A stretch of DNA of 64,000 bases from the NCBI GenBank assembly GCA_008508345.1, contig QNGE01002729.1:1-64000 (forward strand), in the 5' to 3' direction. The translations under genes and the position numbers were made by a program. Source of the stretch: Paragonimus westermani. Lineage: Eukaryota > Platyhelminthes > Trematoda > Plagiorchiida > Troglotrematidae. Shown in pieces: positions 1-11,384 of the stretch. Positions within the stretch are counted from its first letter, which is position 1; each line of letters begins with the position of its first letter. A model generated the notes under the pieces. It made no database searches, was not told where the DNA came from, and was given only the letters and a program-made list of their open reading frames with translations.

Positions 1-290
1 TTTTTTTTGGATCAGTTCCAACAAGCTTCCAAGCGTAAATGAAACCAGGGTACATATAAACGTAGGTCAGGAATGAAATAGTAAGGCATGAATACTACAC
101 TGGAACAAGTTTCTACAAATAAACGTTATTTGGATTTAGTGATACATCAAGATCAACGTTCACGCAGCAAATGGTTCGTAACTCTCGTAACTTGAGTGTT
201 CATGTCAGACTGTAAAAGGGCTCGTTATCATTATAAGGAATACCAATGTAAGGAGAAGAACCGATAGGGATGAGATAAATAATGTAGGGA
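1..290 (-). mobile_element. Family T (Ty3/gypsy-like) LTR-like terminal fragment
   Basis: No gene is visible. The stretch resembles, on the same strand, the blocks near 12500-12700 and 59830-60000: all share a run with GGGTACA(T/C)(A/G)TAAAC or a close variant, then GAACAAGTT(T/C)TC(T/A)A(C/T), then ATCAAGAT(C/T/A)AACG. In the other copies this lies just beyond a decayed Ty3-like integrase C-terminus, so I read it as the LTR or 3' end of that family, transcribed on the minus strand. The copy runs off the window edge, so its far end is unknown. Homology was judged by eye and the copies are strongly diverged. Confidence 0.5.
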
Positions 291-619
291 ACGTGGTCAT
301 CAACGTTCTATTGGCTTACAACAATTATCGAACATTAAACACAAACAGCTACTTCAACACTCAGGAAGATGAGCTAGCTGCAGCAATTTTTGTCAATCGT
401 GTCCGTCTAACCAACAGTCACTTCCAGATTTCGGCACTGCGGAAAGCTCTAGAGGTTTTTTGCTTTTCAACTGGACATCCCCTTTGGACTGTCTGAACGA
501 TTTATGAATAAAGTTGTCGTGTTTAGAAGAACCGCGTTCGAGATATACCGATTTAACATAGACCCTTATTAGAAAAGTGTGTCGAAAAAGCATCCGTAAA
601 TGGTGGGCCTCGTCAGCCT

Positions 620-1300
620 GTGAAGAGATGACATATGCTACATCACCCTATGTCCAACTCTGAGAAGTTTGAGTAATATCTAATGGCATTTACTGCACCG
701 CAAGATATCGTACCACGTCTCCGGACGATCAGTTATTACAAAGAGCAGACCTCATCTCTGGACACGCAGATGTCGTGCTGAGGTTTCAGATCCATCTGGC
801 TACGGGTGCAACATGTATAGAGGATATGGGTCTACATGTCCGTTTACTCGAAGGAAGCTGTGACACACTGAGGATTCGTTGTTGGCCTCAGAATGATTTC
901 ACAAGGTAGCCTACAGAATATCTTATGGCAGTGCATTTATTTTAGTCATGCTTCTTTAGTCCATCGTACACGTCCCGCTTTAGGGAAAGTATTTAACCGA
1001 ATCTTCGAGGAAAGCGTGTATTTTTCCATTCATGCAGAATTTTACGTTAACTACTGTCTTTCCTCTTTGTTAGATGCATCCTTGTCATCTACCTTTGTTC
1101 ACAGTTTGACATCAATACTTCCTAGGAGACTTCATCTGAAGAACTGCTGGTCGAGTGGGCGTGAGACCCCTGGTAGCTTTGTCAATTCCAAACGTGCTTT
1201 GGGTGTCAGAAGTATAAGCAACGATGAGTTGCAATCAAAGCATACGCTGGGCATCGGGCTGGATGTTAAAGTATACTAATATACTGTAAGCTTCGAACTG
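620..1300 (+). pseudogene. BEL/Pao reverse transcriptase (pseudogene)
   Basis: The RT palm copies element RNA into DNA in the cytoplasmic particle. From about 632 the translation runs through HHPMSNSEKFE, then, after a frameshift near 690-710, through DDQLLQRADLISGHADVVLR and GATCIEDM, matching the BEL/Pao blocks around the first catalytic aspartate. The catalytic box YVDD reads YVNY at 1043-1054, so the second and third catalytic positions are altered. Downstream, TLGIGLDVKVY matches the usual block after the palm. The substitutions plus frameshifts mean no active enzyme. Confident at superfamily level only. Confidence 0.78.
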
Positions 1301-1394
1301 TCATGGTAACCAGTCACAAGATGGGGCATTCTCTCTGCATTGTCCATTCTAACAACCCTACTATGGTTTGTTGCCTCGTAGATATTATCGCGAA

Positions 1395-2105
1395 AGACAC
1401 TGTTGCAAGGGTTGTGCCACAAAAATGTGAGGTGGGACAACCCATTTAGCACAGAAGGTCACTCAGATTGGCACAAATGGTCAACGTTTGTGCAAAAACT
1501 TGGAAGGATGCGAGACAGCAAGTGCAAAAGATCCAACGAATTTGCGGAAACTGAAATCGAGTTGCGCTTATTTTCCAACGCATCTGGAGCCAACATTTGT
1601 TTCTGTGACGGCAGTGGAGAGCGTTTTTGTCCATTGCTGTTTTTCAAAAGCTCAGGTGGCGTTTCGCACATGGACTACCGTTCGTCGACTCGAGCTGCCC
1701 CTTGCCGTGCTTGCCGCCCGTATATCCCAAACGGCACCATCGCGTTTAAACGTATGTTTCAAGAACGGGATGTTTTACACATAGTCGACTGTCGTGTTAT
1801 ATCATATGAATAGGGCCTTTACGCGTCTCAGCACGTGCTTTGCGAGTAACTGGCCGCGCCAATAGTTATATTAATATTATCAATGGTATATTTCTCAACG
1901 CATCTGTGAGATGAGTGATGTTCCGGAACCACGGCAGCAGATGCATACAACAATGTGTGATAATCCCGCGGATAAGCATCACGCGGAATGAGAACGTACA
2001 GTAGGTACAGGAGTGGTTGCATGGTCTAGATTCCCTCATACAACCTTCGGGTCTACGGCGGGGCAAACGTAAATTCATTGAACCTGTGGGAGTTTTTGAG
2101 TTAAA
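1395..2105 (+). pseudogene. BEL/Pao RNase H region (pseudogene)
   Basis: RNase H would degrade the RNA strand during reverse transcription. The plus-strand translation includes VRWDNPFSTEGHSDWHKW and ETEIELRLFSNASGA, which fit the BEL/Pao connection and the first RNase H motif (usually F-S/C-D-AS; here the aspartate is asparagine). After frame changes come VRRLELPLAVLAARIS and STVVLYHMNRAF, matching the later RLELTAA and TDSTVVL blocks. A final block near 1915-2000 resembles the NPADLASRG motif. At least three frames are needed, so it is a pseudogene. Confidence 0.72.
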
Positions 2106-2789
2106 TAAAGGGCCGCACCACGGTTGTCTGTTAAAAGTGAAACCAACAGATCGATGCTGATTTCTTGAAGGTATCCCGGTTAGGCAAATTGCTAAAGGTC
2201 ATCGCCTGGCTAACTCGGCCTAGGTCTTTTTGTGTTTCATCGAATACCAACCACCCAAAGGGCACGAGGGGGCAGGCCGTCTGATACCTTGTTGGCTAGT
2301 TAACTTAGAAGCCTGCCCTCGTGAACTGTGAAGGTTGTCTAACTCGTGTGTCCATGAGGCGAGGGAGGCAGCGGATGAGAGCAGTTTTCACAACTCGCGT
2401 CCCGTTTCAACTGGCAGCCTCCTGCAAACGGATGGGAGATTGTCTAATCCGATTTCTGATTTCCACTCAACGCTTCATGTCATAGTGTCCAGATATACCA
2501 CGTGACATACCACTGTCCGTCACTTATTTGGAAGCAGGAAATGATGGGGCGGCTGACGTGCACGCACCAACCTTACGGTTTTAGACGTTACGTGGTGCGG
2601 AGGCGGCCAAGAACGTCTTGGGTCGGTGTGGTTTAGCCAGCGCTAGGTTGTGGTTGCTAGTATGCCGCTGATGACCCCACTCTCTTTTATAGAAACTCAA
2701 ACTGGTTGCAAACCTTCGCACACGTGGTCGTGGGCTATTTTCGTCCGGTAAAGGTGGAGTGAGGCCGGACAGTTGAAAAGACAAAGTTG

Positions 2790-3575
2790 CGAAGTTACGT
2801 GCTTGAAATCTGGGGCAATCCACCGGGAGGTCGCAAGGGCCCTGAGTACCGACTGTTTTCTTATGCCACTGATTCGGTTTGCTGGAATAAGAGGAACATT
2901 AAGTGATGTTTATTCGAACAGCGGCTGAAATTTTGTTGGTGTTAACGAAGATATCCAAAGTTGGTATGGGAGGCCAGACCGGACTGATGTGAATAATAGA
3001 CTAATCCTGACGGGCGACACGTGGTTTTTCAATCTATCATATCGTGTTCGTAGGGGCGGCTGATGAGATCTATTCAAAAAACTGTGAGAGCAGTCTGCAT
3101 AGGGTGGATGCATGATGATAAGGCTGTTTTTACCTTGAGTATCGAAGTAGAACGAATTCTTGGCGACCTTCCAATCGTGCCATTCGTGCTTGATAATGTT
3201 CACTCCAACTCTTTGTTTCTGAATTGCTCACTACTTCTAAGAAGCAGCGTCGGACTTAAACTTACAAAAGCCTTCACCGGAAGTTGTACAATGTGATCGA
3301 GACAGGCCAATCACAGTATTTTGGAAAAGGTGGCTGAGAAAATAGTTTCCTACTCTTCGAGCTCGACGAAAGTGGTCGAACAAGAAACGTAACTTTCAGG
3401 TAAGCGATGTCTTACTACTGGCGGTTGATGCGACTTCCGAACATTCCTGGCCAGTCGGCTTGACTGTAAAGCGTTTCTCCGGTTTGGACGCATTAATTCC
3501 TACTGGTTGTGTGAGGAAGAAAGGGAAAATTTTAGGAAATAGCGTGACTAGTCTGTCTACTGAAGGGTATTCCAA
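2790..3575 (+). pseudogene. BEL/Pao integrase, core and C-terminus (pseudogene)
   Basis: Integrase would join element cDNA to host DNA. Landmarks are LSTDCFLMPLIRF near 2838, YSNSG at 2911-2925 where the second catalytic Asp should be (YSDNG; here Asn), a stop at 2926-2928, then NFVGVNED, and after more frames MRSIQKTVRAV, EVERILGD and the C-terminal VTSLSTEGYS. The order and spacing fit the second half of a BEL/Pao integrase and its C-terminal domain. The first catalytic Asp and the zinc-binding domain were not found. Inactive. Confidence 0.75.
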
Positions 3576-4018
3576 ATGGAGAGCTCACTAGAGTGAGCGA
3601 TATTAGTCGATGCGTCCCTTAAGTAGTTCGCCCATATTCACCACGCTATGAGCCACGAACCCCTGCTCTCAGAACGGCCATTAGAAGTCCGGTCCGTCTA
3701 AGAGGTGCAGAGCGAGATTCATACAGAACGGCCTTCACTCGCGGCAAATTAGCCGTCGGTCGACACAGCGACTAAGTTGTTGGTAGTGGGGAACGTGTCT
3801 CATCTTCAAACGGATCCGTGGTTCATGGCAACCGTCTATACTGAAGTTCAGTCGAAAACGATGTGTTGTACTAGCTCAGAGACAATTTGACAGTTCCTGA
3901 GCGGGACGGCAAAAGTGTCAGTCATAGGGAACGGATGTTCGAGAAGAATTTCAGCGAGCAGTTGGTCGCATGGTTGCCGATTACTTTCAAAAATTCGAAA
4001 ATTATGGATTTCACAGAT
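3576..4018. other. No recognisable gene
   Basis: No long frame and no motif on either strand. It lies between the BEL/Pao remnant and the foldback element, and could be an eroded LTR or host intergenic DNA; nothing decides. Confidence 0.4.
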
Positions 4019-4275
4019 ATTGGACTTGAGTGCTGTTCCAAAGGGAAAATAGTCATTTAGGCATGAATCTTCATTTTTTAATATTTATTGGAATGTTAAA
4101 ATCGACATTTCAAACAAAGTACCCACAGCTCATCAGTTGTAAGTAGGGGGTGTTGATGAAAAAATTGGAGTACATCGAATAAGTGCCAAAAATATTAGTT
4201 TGATGGTGGTAAGATTTCCCACCATTTTCGCGAAAACAACTCATTATTGGCGTGAGACCGCGTTTTCGTGTCTTG
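4019..4275 (+). repeat. Left terminal inverted repeat of the foldback element
   Basis: Matches 4799-5054 in reverse complement. Paired positions add to about 9073-9074, so there are almost no length changes. The inner limit is near CGTGAGACCGC, after which the arms diverge. Confidence 0.75.
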
Positions 4276-4798
4276 TATGTGCGTCCATTGTCATTTTCTA
4301 GATGAAATACATTGCCCCATAGCCAGTGACTGCTCAATTTTGTGGTGCGTTATACATATTGCTGGAATGGAACTATGCGACCATACACTGTCGGCATTGT
4401 ACTACAACAAGAATAATAAAGAAGTTGACAGTAAAATATGTATGACAACGCTTCTATCTTTTTTCTATAAGATATTTGTACTATTTATTTTCTCGCGAGA
4501 GTTCAGGGAGAAGTTCGTCGACAAAACTTTCCCAGAAATGATTGAAAATGACACTACCACGTGGATGTTTCCAACTTTAGTGAACGTGGAACGCCCTAAG
4601 GAAAGGATATTTTGTCTTACCCTATCACCTGATTGACCTGAGCTGTGAACGACGTCTAAAAATGCAGTATACATTCACATTAGTAGCTGCTCCCTTTGAA
4701 TGAATTTTACCATGAACATCGCGGAGGACGAACGCACACAGTGAGTAATGGGAAACTTGTATTTGAAGTGTCTGTTGTATGTCCTAGTTACCATCTTA

Positions 4799-5054
4799 TA
4801 GGACATGAAAAAGCGGTCTCACGCCAATAATGAGTTGTTTTCGCGAAAATGGTGGGAAATCTTACCACCATCAAACTAATATTTTTGGCACTTATTCGAT
4901 GTACTCCAATTTTCGCATCAACACCCCCTACTTACAACTGATGAACTGTGGGTACTTTGTTTGAAATGTCGATTTTAACATTCCTAGAAATACTTAGAAA
5001 TGAAGATTCGTGCCAGAATGACCATTTTCCTTTGGAATAGCACTCAAGTCCAAT
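4799..5054 (-). repeat. Right terminal inverted repeat of the foldback element
   Basis: Reverse complement of 4019-4275; its outer end reads CACTCAAGTCCAAT on the plus strand. Confidence 0.75.
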
Positions 5055-5640
5055 CCCTAAGAGAGCCCTAGTTGACGAAACTCGTCTTTCAGAAGTCGTT
5101 GATGTCCACATTTGATGTTTCCAGTCTTTTTGTACAACTCTGTCTAACTTACGCGACCCAAACGTAGCTACTCAGGCGTACTTACTGCTTCACTCGTTTT
5201 GAGGCAGCTGTTAGTCCCAAACGTCTAGCGCACACTATTCGTGATATCTGCCAGTGGGCGGAATCTAAAATCGTAGTGTCTGTGATGCAGCAAGTGCTTA
5301 TATACTTTGAGCGCAGTGAGTGGCGACTTCAGCGATCGATAAAGGGATTCGTGGCAGGGTCCCAAGGTTCCCGGATCCAGTCGGTTTTCCTGACCAGTGT
5401 CAGCGGGCGTCTGTTGATTTGAAGGGCAGTCACTGAAAACTGGGTGTAGCACACTTCTTGGAGGCTCGCGTTTCGAAAAGGGCGAGTGATTACTGCGTGA
5501 ATATTCTATTTGAAGTTTCCCTTATAATTGTTATTGGTGATACTATTATTCAATATAAGCTGGTCACATTCCTCTTACATTCAAGTCTATCCGAAAATAT
5601 AATTATATTTACGTAACATGATGACCAAAATCACTCGTTA
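5055..5640. other. No recognisable gene
   Basis: Only short frames; the 75-codon minus frame at 5225-5452 has no motif I know. The last ~100 bases may already be the 5' UTR of the following LINE. Confidence 0.4.
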
Positions 5641-5906
5641 AACAAGATCCACTGATGCCAAAGCCACAATATCGAGATCTAAAGCCGATGTTGATCGTTT
5701 CGGGGGCAGAGGTTCTAGGTCCTTAACTTATGTAGCCTCTCCTAAGGTTACTGCCGTTAAAGGGGGTGAAGATAACCTGGTGGTTGCCACTCCTCAGACA
5801 AAAACTGTTCAGTTCTTGTGGATAGTGTATTGGCGGTTTTATTTGTTGAGGTATCTAAGCCAGAAGCAGAGCTCGCCCAATTAAGGGCAAGTCATACTGC
5901 ACTTGA

Positions 5907-6806
5907 TTGTGTTACATTTTCGAAGTGCCCGAAAGTCTCAAGATGAATAACATTCGGAGTGCAAGTGTGTTCGTCAGCACATTGGTACCAGAAATCACAA
6001 AACGGATGCGTTGCTCAAACAATGCCATCGTATTTAATGTGCCAGATGAGCTGCACCTAGAAAGCATTAAAAAGATACAATCGAAGGTTACTGGAATAGA
6101 CCCAACATCATATACCTGCATCCGTCTTCGTAAGAAGACACAAAAGTTCCATAGCGAGGCAAATGCAAAACAGTTCATACGGAGCCAGGACCTGATTAAG
6201 CCTAAAACCTCGCTTAAAGTGTTGAAAATTATGGAGGACCAAACGCCCCCTGAAAGAGAATGTCAAAAACTCTTACTGGACAAAACCTCCGTCTCCGTCT
6301 CTGACCATGTCATCCAGGATGCATCGAAACAGAGTACAACGATATCCAAAGATGACAATCTAGGTTCCAAAGATCGCGCAATATCGCTTTGTTGTACTAC
6401 TCCCGAATGCATCAGCGACCCTACCGACAATGCTAACTCCATCAAAGAGAACAAATTTGCTGACCTCATTGATCCAACAGTAGATCTTGACAGTTCCAAC
6501 AGCATGCCGAGAATTGGGGGTACCTCGGTCGAGAAACCAACCGGCAAAAGTGAGCACACGAACGACTCTGTCCATATAGAAATCAATGGGGTGTCTAGTC
6601 CGCAACCTATCTGCGCGGAAACTGGTTCAAATAAATCAGGACACCGTCAGCCTATTATCAAAAACACGCTGGTGTCCCAGTTTCGAACCAATCCCGTAGG
6701 AAACCACAAACCGACCACCAATGGGGTGCCCGTGATAACAAATCCTCTCAAAATCACTACCCTACGGGTTGACAGAGGTTTCCTCCCATGCATCATAAGG
6801 GAATAA
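5907..6806 (+). CDS. LINE ORF1 protein
   Basis: A 299-codon open frame upstream of the endonuclease, where CR1-like LINEs encode their RNA-binding ORF1 protein (assembly of the element RNP). Residues ~35-90 contain MRCSNNAIVFNVPD and a basic CIRLRKKTQKFHSEANAKQF, in the style of the RNA-recognition fold of LINE ORF1 proteins; the C-terminal half is low-complexity and rich in Ser, Thr, Asn and Pro. No CCHC knuckle or PHD finger is seen, unlike the CR1-like copy at 51 kb. The start is uncertain because the frame may begin upstream or after a frameshift; the frame at 6961-7233 may be its displaced C-terminus. Confidence 0.6.
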   Translation: MCYIFEVPESLKMNNIRSASVFVSTLVPEITKRMRCSNNAIVFNVPDELHLESIKKIQSKVTGIDPTSYTCIRLRKKTQKFHSEANAKQFIRSQDLIKPKTSLKVLKIMEDQTPPERECQKLLLDKTSVSVSDHVIQDASKQSTTISKDDNLGSKDRAISLCCTTPECISDPTDNANSIKENKFADLIDPTVDLDSSNSMPRIGGTSVEKPTGKSEHTNDSVHIEINGVSSPQPICAETGSNKSGHRQPIIKNTLVSQFRTNPVGNHKPTTNGVPVITNPLKITTLRVDRGFLPCIIRE

Positions 6807-7309
6807 ACAGGCAAGAAAACGCAAACCCGTAGCTAGAGATTGGAAAGACGCGTCTCTTACCACCCCCGATTACAGGCCTCTACCTAGTTATAGCAGTCTC
6901 TCGCGTGACGCATCTATTCATGCAAGACTAAACCGGAGCCCCTCTGAAGTTGTTTATTCTATGTTCAGCACCCCATTCAATACGGATAGACCCTACATTT
7001 CGAATGCTCACTTAAACGCAACCCGTGATGCCTTTATTGACAACGAGCAGGCGGGCATGGCCAATTCATCTCAGCCTTACCCTTTTTCAGTGGGACACAT
7101 ACCTTTTGAACCTCCCCTGCTAACTCCGTTCCCCATTGTTCCACTACCCAACAAAACCTTACTTGCACTATTCCAACACTTCCTGTCATGGACTCAAACA
7201 CAGGTGACTCACAACCATTTCCTAGTGAGCTAATTACAAGGACATTAGACCAAGCATTGTGACCAGAGTCCTTGAATCACAAAGATGTTTCTGTTTTAGA
7301 CATTTTCAA

Positions 7310-8235
7310 GAGTATAAAAATGGTGCCGAACAAGAAAAATGCAGTTTGCTGCTTTTCATTGCACGTTCGCTAATTAATATGATGCATAGCTTTAGATACT
7401 TCATATTTTTATCTGATCCTTATATTATTCTAGTCACTGTAGCTTGGTGCACCCCTGAGACTCCAGACACACAACTAAACCCTATAGCTTATCACGTGTT
7501 CCGCAGAAATCGTGGTGTAGGACGAGGTGGAGGATGATTAATCTACCTAAGGGAGCAATATTCTGCAACTATACTCGATGAGCCATGTCTTGGTATGATA
7601 GATGATTCCTTGTGGCTGTTAGTGTCGACTGGACCCTGTGAATTTCTCTTAGGATGTGTCTACAGACCACCTAACGCCACTCAGGACGACTTGACGAACC
7701 TTATTAACGGACTGAACTATGTATCAAACTCACCTTCACAGTACAAAATAACCGGCGGAGACTTCAACATGCCCAATATCTTCTGGACCTCTTTCACTGC
7801 CCCAGCAAGTCAAGCTGAGTTCCTTACATGTGTCAGGTAAACGGATGGCGGCAACATGTTTCAGTGCCTCCTAGACAAAACAACACTTTAGACCTCATCT
7901 GTACCACAAGCATCTCTTCTGCCACTGTATCCGTCTTCGAACAATTTCCAGGAAGTGATCATAACATAGTGAACTTAATGTTCGACCTAAAAGCTGTTAA
8001 AGAGTCGACCGTCATACACTACCGTCAAACTAAATTTGTCGACTGGAACGTGTTCACCACACTGCTGAGATCTCTAGATTGGAACACATTTTTTCTTACC
8101 TCCGATCCTAGTGTTGCAACCGAGGCATTTAATGGACACTTCAGGTCTTGCATGAACATCGTAGCCCCGCAAAAGTCAGAACACCGTAACATGTACGGTA
8201 ACGGCATACGTCTCACTCTAAAGGAGCAAGCCCAA
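7310..8235 (+). pseudogene. LINE apurinic/apyrimidinic-like endonuclease domain (ORF2 N-terminus, broken)
   Basis: The endonuclease nicks target DNA to prime reverse transcription. Visible blocks in order: IARSLINMMHSFRYF (N-A-R-S-L equivalent), ILVTVAWCTPETPD (normally ESWC; the catalytic Glu is replaced), FRRNRGVGRGGG then a stop near 7537, LGCVYRPPNATQ, GGDFNMPNIFW with the conserved D-x-N at ~7760-7790, and GSDHNIVNLMF with the catalytic SDH at ~7950-7970. A frame change near 7830 and another near 8230 (into the RT frame) break the chain. Inactive. Confidence 0.82.
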
Positions 8236-10040
8236 AAGTCTTAAATCACGGTACCGGAAAACATGCGACTTCTCTCTCATCAAACAACTGCATAAAATGT
8301 TCAGTGCAATTGAATATAGAACCAAAATGCTCCACGTGAGTGAGGAAGAACGTGCGCTTAACAGCACAGATAAGAGCTCGCAGCTGATGAGACGCAGGAA
8401 TAATGGGAGAGACCCTGCCATCTCAGTAATGACACTGCAGGACATAACCACTGTAGATGATCCTCTAACAATCTGTGAGGTTTTTAATTCATATTTTGCT
8501 GCTTCCTTCAACAATGAAGGACACATACTGCCTCCACCTCCTCCTGTAAGTACAAGTACGTTCTTAATCCATATCCCTGTTGATGCAGGGCTTATACGCT
8601 CTCGGTTAGCTATCATCAAACCTTCTCACCTACCTGGTCCTGATGGAATTCACCCTGTTGCTCTAAAATACGGAGGAGAAGACATCCCTCTACTTCTGCT
8701 CAATATTTATACACTTTCTTTAACATCAGGTTCCTTCCCTCTTCAGTGGAAAAACTCTACAATTAAGCCCCGCTATAAAAGTGGCTCGCGACATGACGTC
8801 AGCAATTATCGACCCATTAACGGTAATTCAATTTGTTCTAGGGTGTTGGAAAGTATAATACAATGTCGCATGGTCGAATTCTTGTTATCACGAAACCTTA
8901 TAAACCACTCTCAGCATGGGTTTCTCAACAAGCGTTCTTCCATTACGTGCCAGTTAGAATTGCTTGACCATGTGACAGAATCTACTGACGCCGGTGATGC
9001 GATCAGCATTATACTGTTGAACATGGCGAAGGCTCTCGATAGTGTGCCTCATAAGCGTCTTCTGCTCAAAATAGCATCCTTTGGTACACGTGCTCCATTG
9101 CTTAGCTGGTTTCCGTCATACCTTACAGGCCGCACACAAACAGTGAAAATTGGAGACAATAGCTCAACGCCCAGACCAGTTAATAGTGGATTGATACAAG
9201 AAAGTGTTCTGGGACCGTTACTCTTTCTCAGATATATAAACGATATATGTCAAGTCATCAAGCATGGGAAATTATTCCTATTCGCTGATGATATCAAACT
9301 TGTTTACAGCTTTCTTCCTGGCAATCTCAATCCATGTTTAGAAAATATACGGAAGGACCTCATGTCATTAGAGACTTCATGTCAAACGTGGCTGATGAAA
9401 TTTTCAGCCAATAATTGCACTATTGTTGTGCATGGTTGTCACTTACCAGCTGGCTCTATAAAACTGGAAGGTTACAGCATATCAACCGCCAACTCAGCAC
9501 GTTACCTGGGTTTGCGCTACTCAAATTCACTCAAATTCATTAAACACTCATTCTTTCTACCTGCAACACGGTTACACCTTTATAAACTATGTGTACGACC
9601 CCAATTTGAGTACTGCACGTTCATATATGGCCACCTGCGCAAACCTGATAGGTCAACTCTGGAAAGCCTCCAACGTACATTCACGAAAAGCTTATTGGGT
9701 TATCCATCTTCTCTGAGCTACAGAGAACGCTGCCGCACCCTTGCACTCGATTCTCTCTGGCCACGGCGACTCACGCTCAACCTTTCACTCATGTATAATT
9801 TGGTCTATGGTAATAAATTCACCGTCAGCTTCGTGACTAGCTTACAACATAGGCCAAAGTATAACCTCAGAAACAAAGACTTCACCTTGGAATCTCTTGA
9901 ATCCCGAAAAAACTACGTTCAAATTTTTTCTTAGTAAAATATTCCTACATTTGGAACAAACTCCCATATGCAATTAGGTCCAGTAAGAATATACACCAAC
10001 CCAAACTTAGAAACTTTCCTAACCATGATGAACGTCATGT
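8236..10040 (+). pseudogene. LINE reverse transcriptase (ORF2 C-terminal part)
   Basis: The 545-codon frame 8297-9934 covers almost all of the RT; homologous codons continue upstream to about 8236, and a different frame extends it past 9934 to ~10040 (KYSYIWNKLPYAIRSS), so there is a frameshift near the end. Motifs: PGPDGIHPVALK, VSNYRPI, SQHGFLNKRSS, motif A as LLNMAKALDSVPH (the first catalytic Asp is Asn; the sister copy has Asp), QESVLGPLLF, FADD at 9281-9292, then ARYLGLRYS and a C-terminal FEYCTFIYGHLRKP block. Despite the long open frame, the motif A substitution and the broken endonuclease argue against activity. Confidence 0.85.
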
Positions 10041-10100
10041 CCATTATCATGCTCTACTTGTCTGAGGACGTTATCTTTGAAAACTGACATAATAGCATCT

Positions 10101-10653
10101 GACGAAAAACCCTGTGTCGCGTGATGTTAAGCCACGCACCCCTCGAACCGATCAAAACTACCGCCTTCAGAGTAGATGTTTTACTTTTAGACTTGCCAGC
10201 GAACAAGAAAACATGTATATAGTCAACACGTATAGGTGTCAATATACATGCCCGTTAGTAACAACCCAATCATCCTGGTAAACCCCAACCCCATAATTAT
10301 TGATAGCTTGTGCGTCTGAGTTGTAAACAACCATGCAAAAGCTGTGCATGCTGAAATCGTTAGAAAACTCAAACTGTTCGACTCATGACTGAATGATAAC
10401 CTCAAGTCGCAACTCTTCAATTTTCTCCCCTGAAAGACCTACCGGCAACCTCTCGGTATTGCCAAACATTCTTCACACTTTATACACTGTCTGTACAAAG
10501 ATAACTGACATCAAAATTCGGCAATAATCGTATACTAGGAATAGCTTATAATCGACCTCCTTTCGCGATATTCAATAGCAGTTGTTCGCATGAGGTATAT
10601 ATTTCATCAATGAACACAATGCTTTTAAGGTCACATAGAAGATTATGACAGAA
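10101..10653. other. No recognisable gene
   Basis: Short frames only; part of it may be the 3' UTR of the LINE. It ends where the left arm of the large inverted repeat begins. The last ~30 bases show weak similarity to sequence just outside the right arm. Confidence 0.4.
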
Positions 10654-11384
10654 TATCACTTGTTTCATTGTTCGTCATAGCTAACATAGTCAGTTCCACG
10701 TTATCCCGTTCATCGCATGACTCCGCTCTCCATTCTTGATTTCACTGATATGTCTCGCGCGAGAAAACATCACACCCCTCCCGGACACTTAAAATTCCGC
10801 AATGGTTGGGCATATCGCGAGATCCTTGAAATTCTTAGGAATTCGGGCGAAGAATGACGTCCAATCGAGAGATCCATGCGTTCCCCGCGAAAGTATATGC
10901 GTCCCCACCTCGCCCACATCATGAAAACTTTTTCTGAACATTTTTTCGGAATTATCTACATGGAATAATGGTCAAATTCTTCCCCTATACACCCTCTTCA
11001 TCCTCCAACTACTGCTTTTTTGGCACGACCTTGAGCATCAGGCCAGCGATCACCTTGTGGAGTCCAAATTGATGTAACAAATCAATTATTTTATCGAATT
11101 GTACAGAGCCCAAGCACTATCTTCTCAGAAATATGAAGCTCGAAGTTGCCTGCCTAGACTTGAATTTTCCCTTCATATAATGTCTCTTTTTGTCTGTTTT
11201 GTTGCTCTATTCACGTAGCTGACTCGTACAATTTTCAAATTTGGTCTTCAAATATGTATGTGCTTAAAAATCATAACGTTGATCACGCACTCCTGGGTGT
11301 GTTTCTCGCAAATGCGTCAAGAAATGTACCATTGTTATAGATTACAGCGTGCAATAATAACACAGCAGTATCACTTGCACAATA

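Larger units (their letters stand above)
470..3575 (+). mobile_element. BEL/Pao LTR retrotransposon pol remnant (copy 1)
   Basis: A long decayed pol region in BEL/Pao order: reverse transcriptase, RNase H, then integrase. It is recognisable only when stops and frameshifts are ignored. No gag, protease or flanking LTRs were found: the 5' side meets the family T fragment, and past 3575 nothing matches. The frame changes many times, so this is an old, dead copy. The 2106-2780 stretch should hold the RNase H to integrase linker and zinc-binding domain, but I could not align it. Confidence 0.8.
4019..5054. mobile_element. Foldback / MITE-like DNA element with long terminal inverted repeats
   Basis: About 256 bp at 4019-4275 recurs as its reverse complement at 4799-5054 with scattered differences (by eye well over 90 percent identical over most of the length). 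The outer tip begins ATTGGACTTGAGTGC. The ~520-bp centre has one 122-codon plus-strand frame (4268-4636) with no motif I recognise; it starts inside the left repeat and may be chance. No transposase is visible and I could not find a clear target-site duplication, so the superfamily is unknown. Most likely a non-autonomous DNA transposon. Confidence 0.65.
5641..10100 (+). mobile_element. CR1-like non-LTR retrotransposon, near full length (LINE copy 1)
   Basis: Reads ORF1, then endonuclease, then reverse transcriptase in one direction over about 4.4 kb, the layout of a CR1/Jockey-clade LINE. ORF1 and RT are still long open frames; the endonuclease is split by stops and frameshifts. The 5' end is a guess because there is no repeat boundary; the 3' end is placed shortly after the last recognisable RT C-terminal block (to about 10040). 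No poly-A or tandem tail and no target-site duplication was recognised. A sister copy lies on the minus strand at 27851-30140. Confidence 0.85.

Noticed and set aside
4268..4636. 122-codon frame inside the foldback element as a transposase
   Set aside because: Too short, no DDE-type motif visible, and it starts within the inverted repeat.
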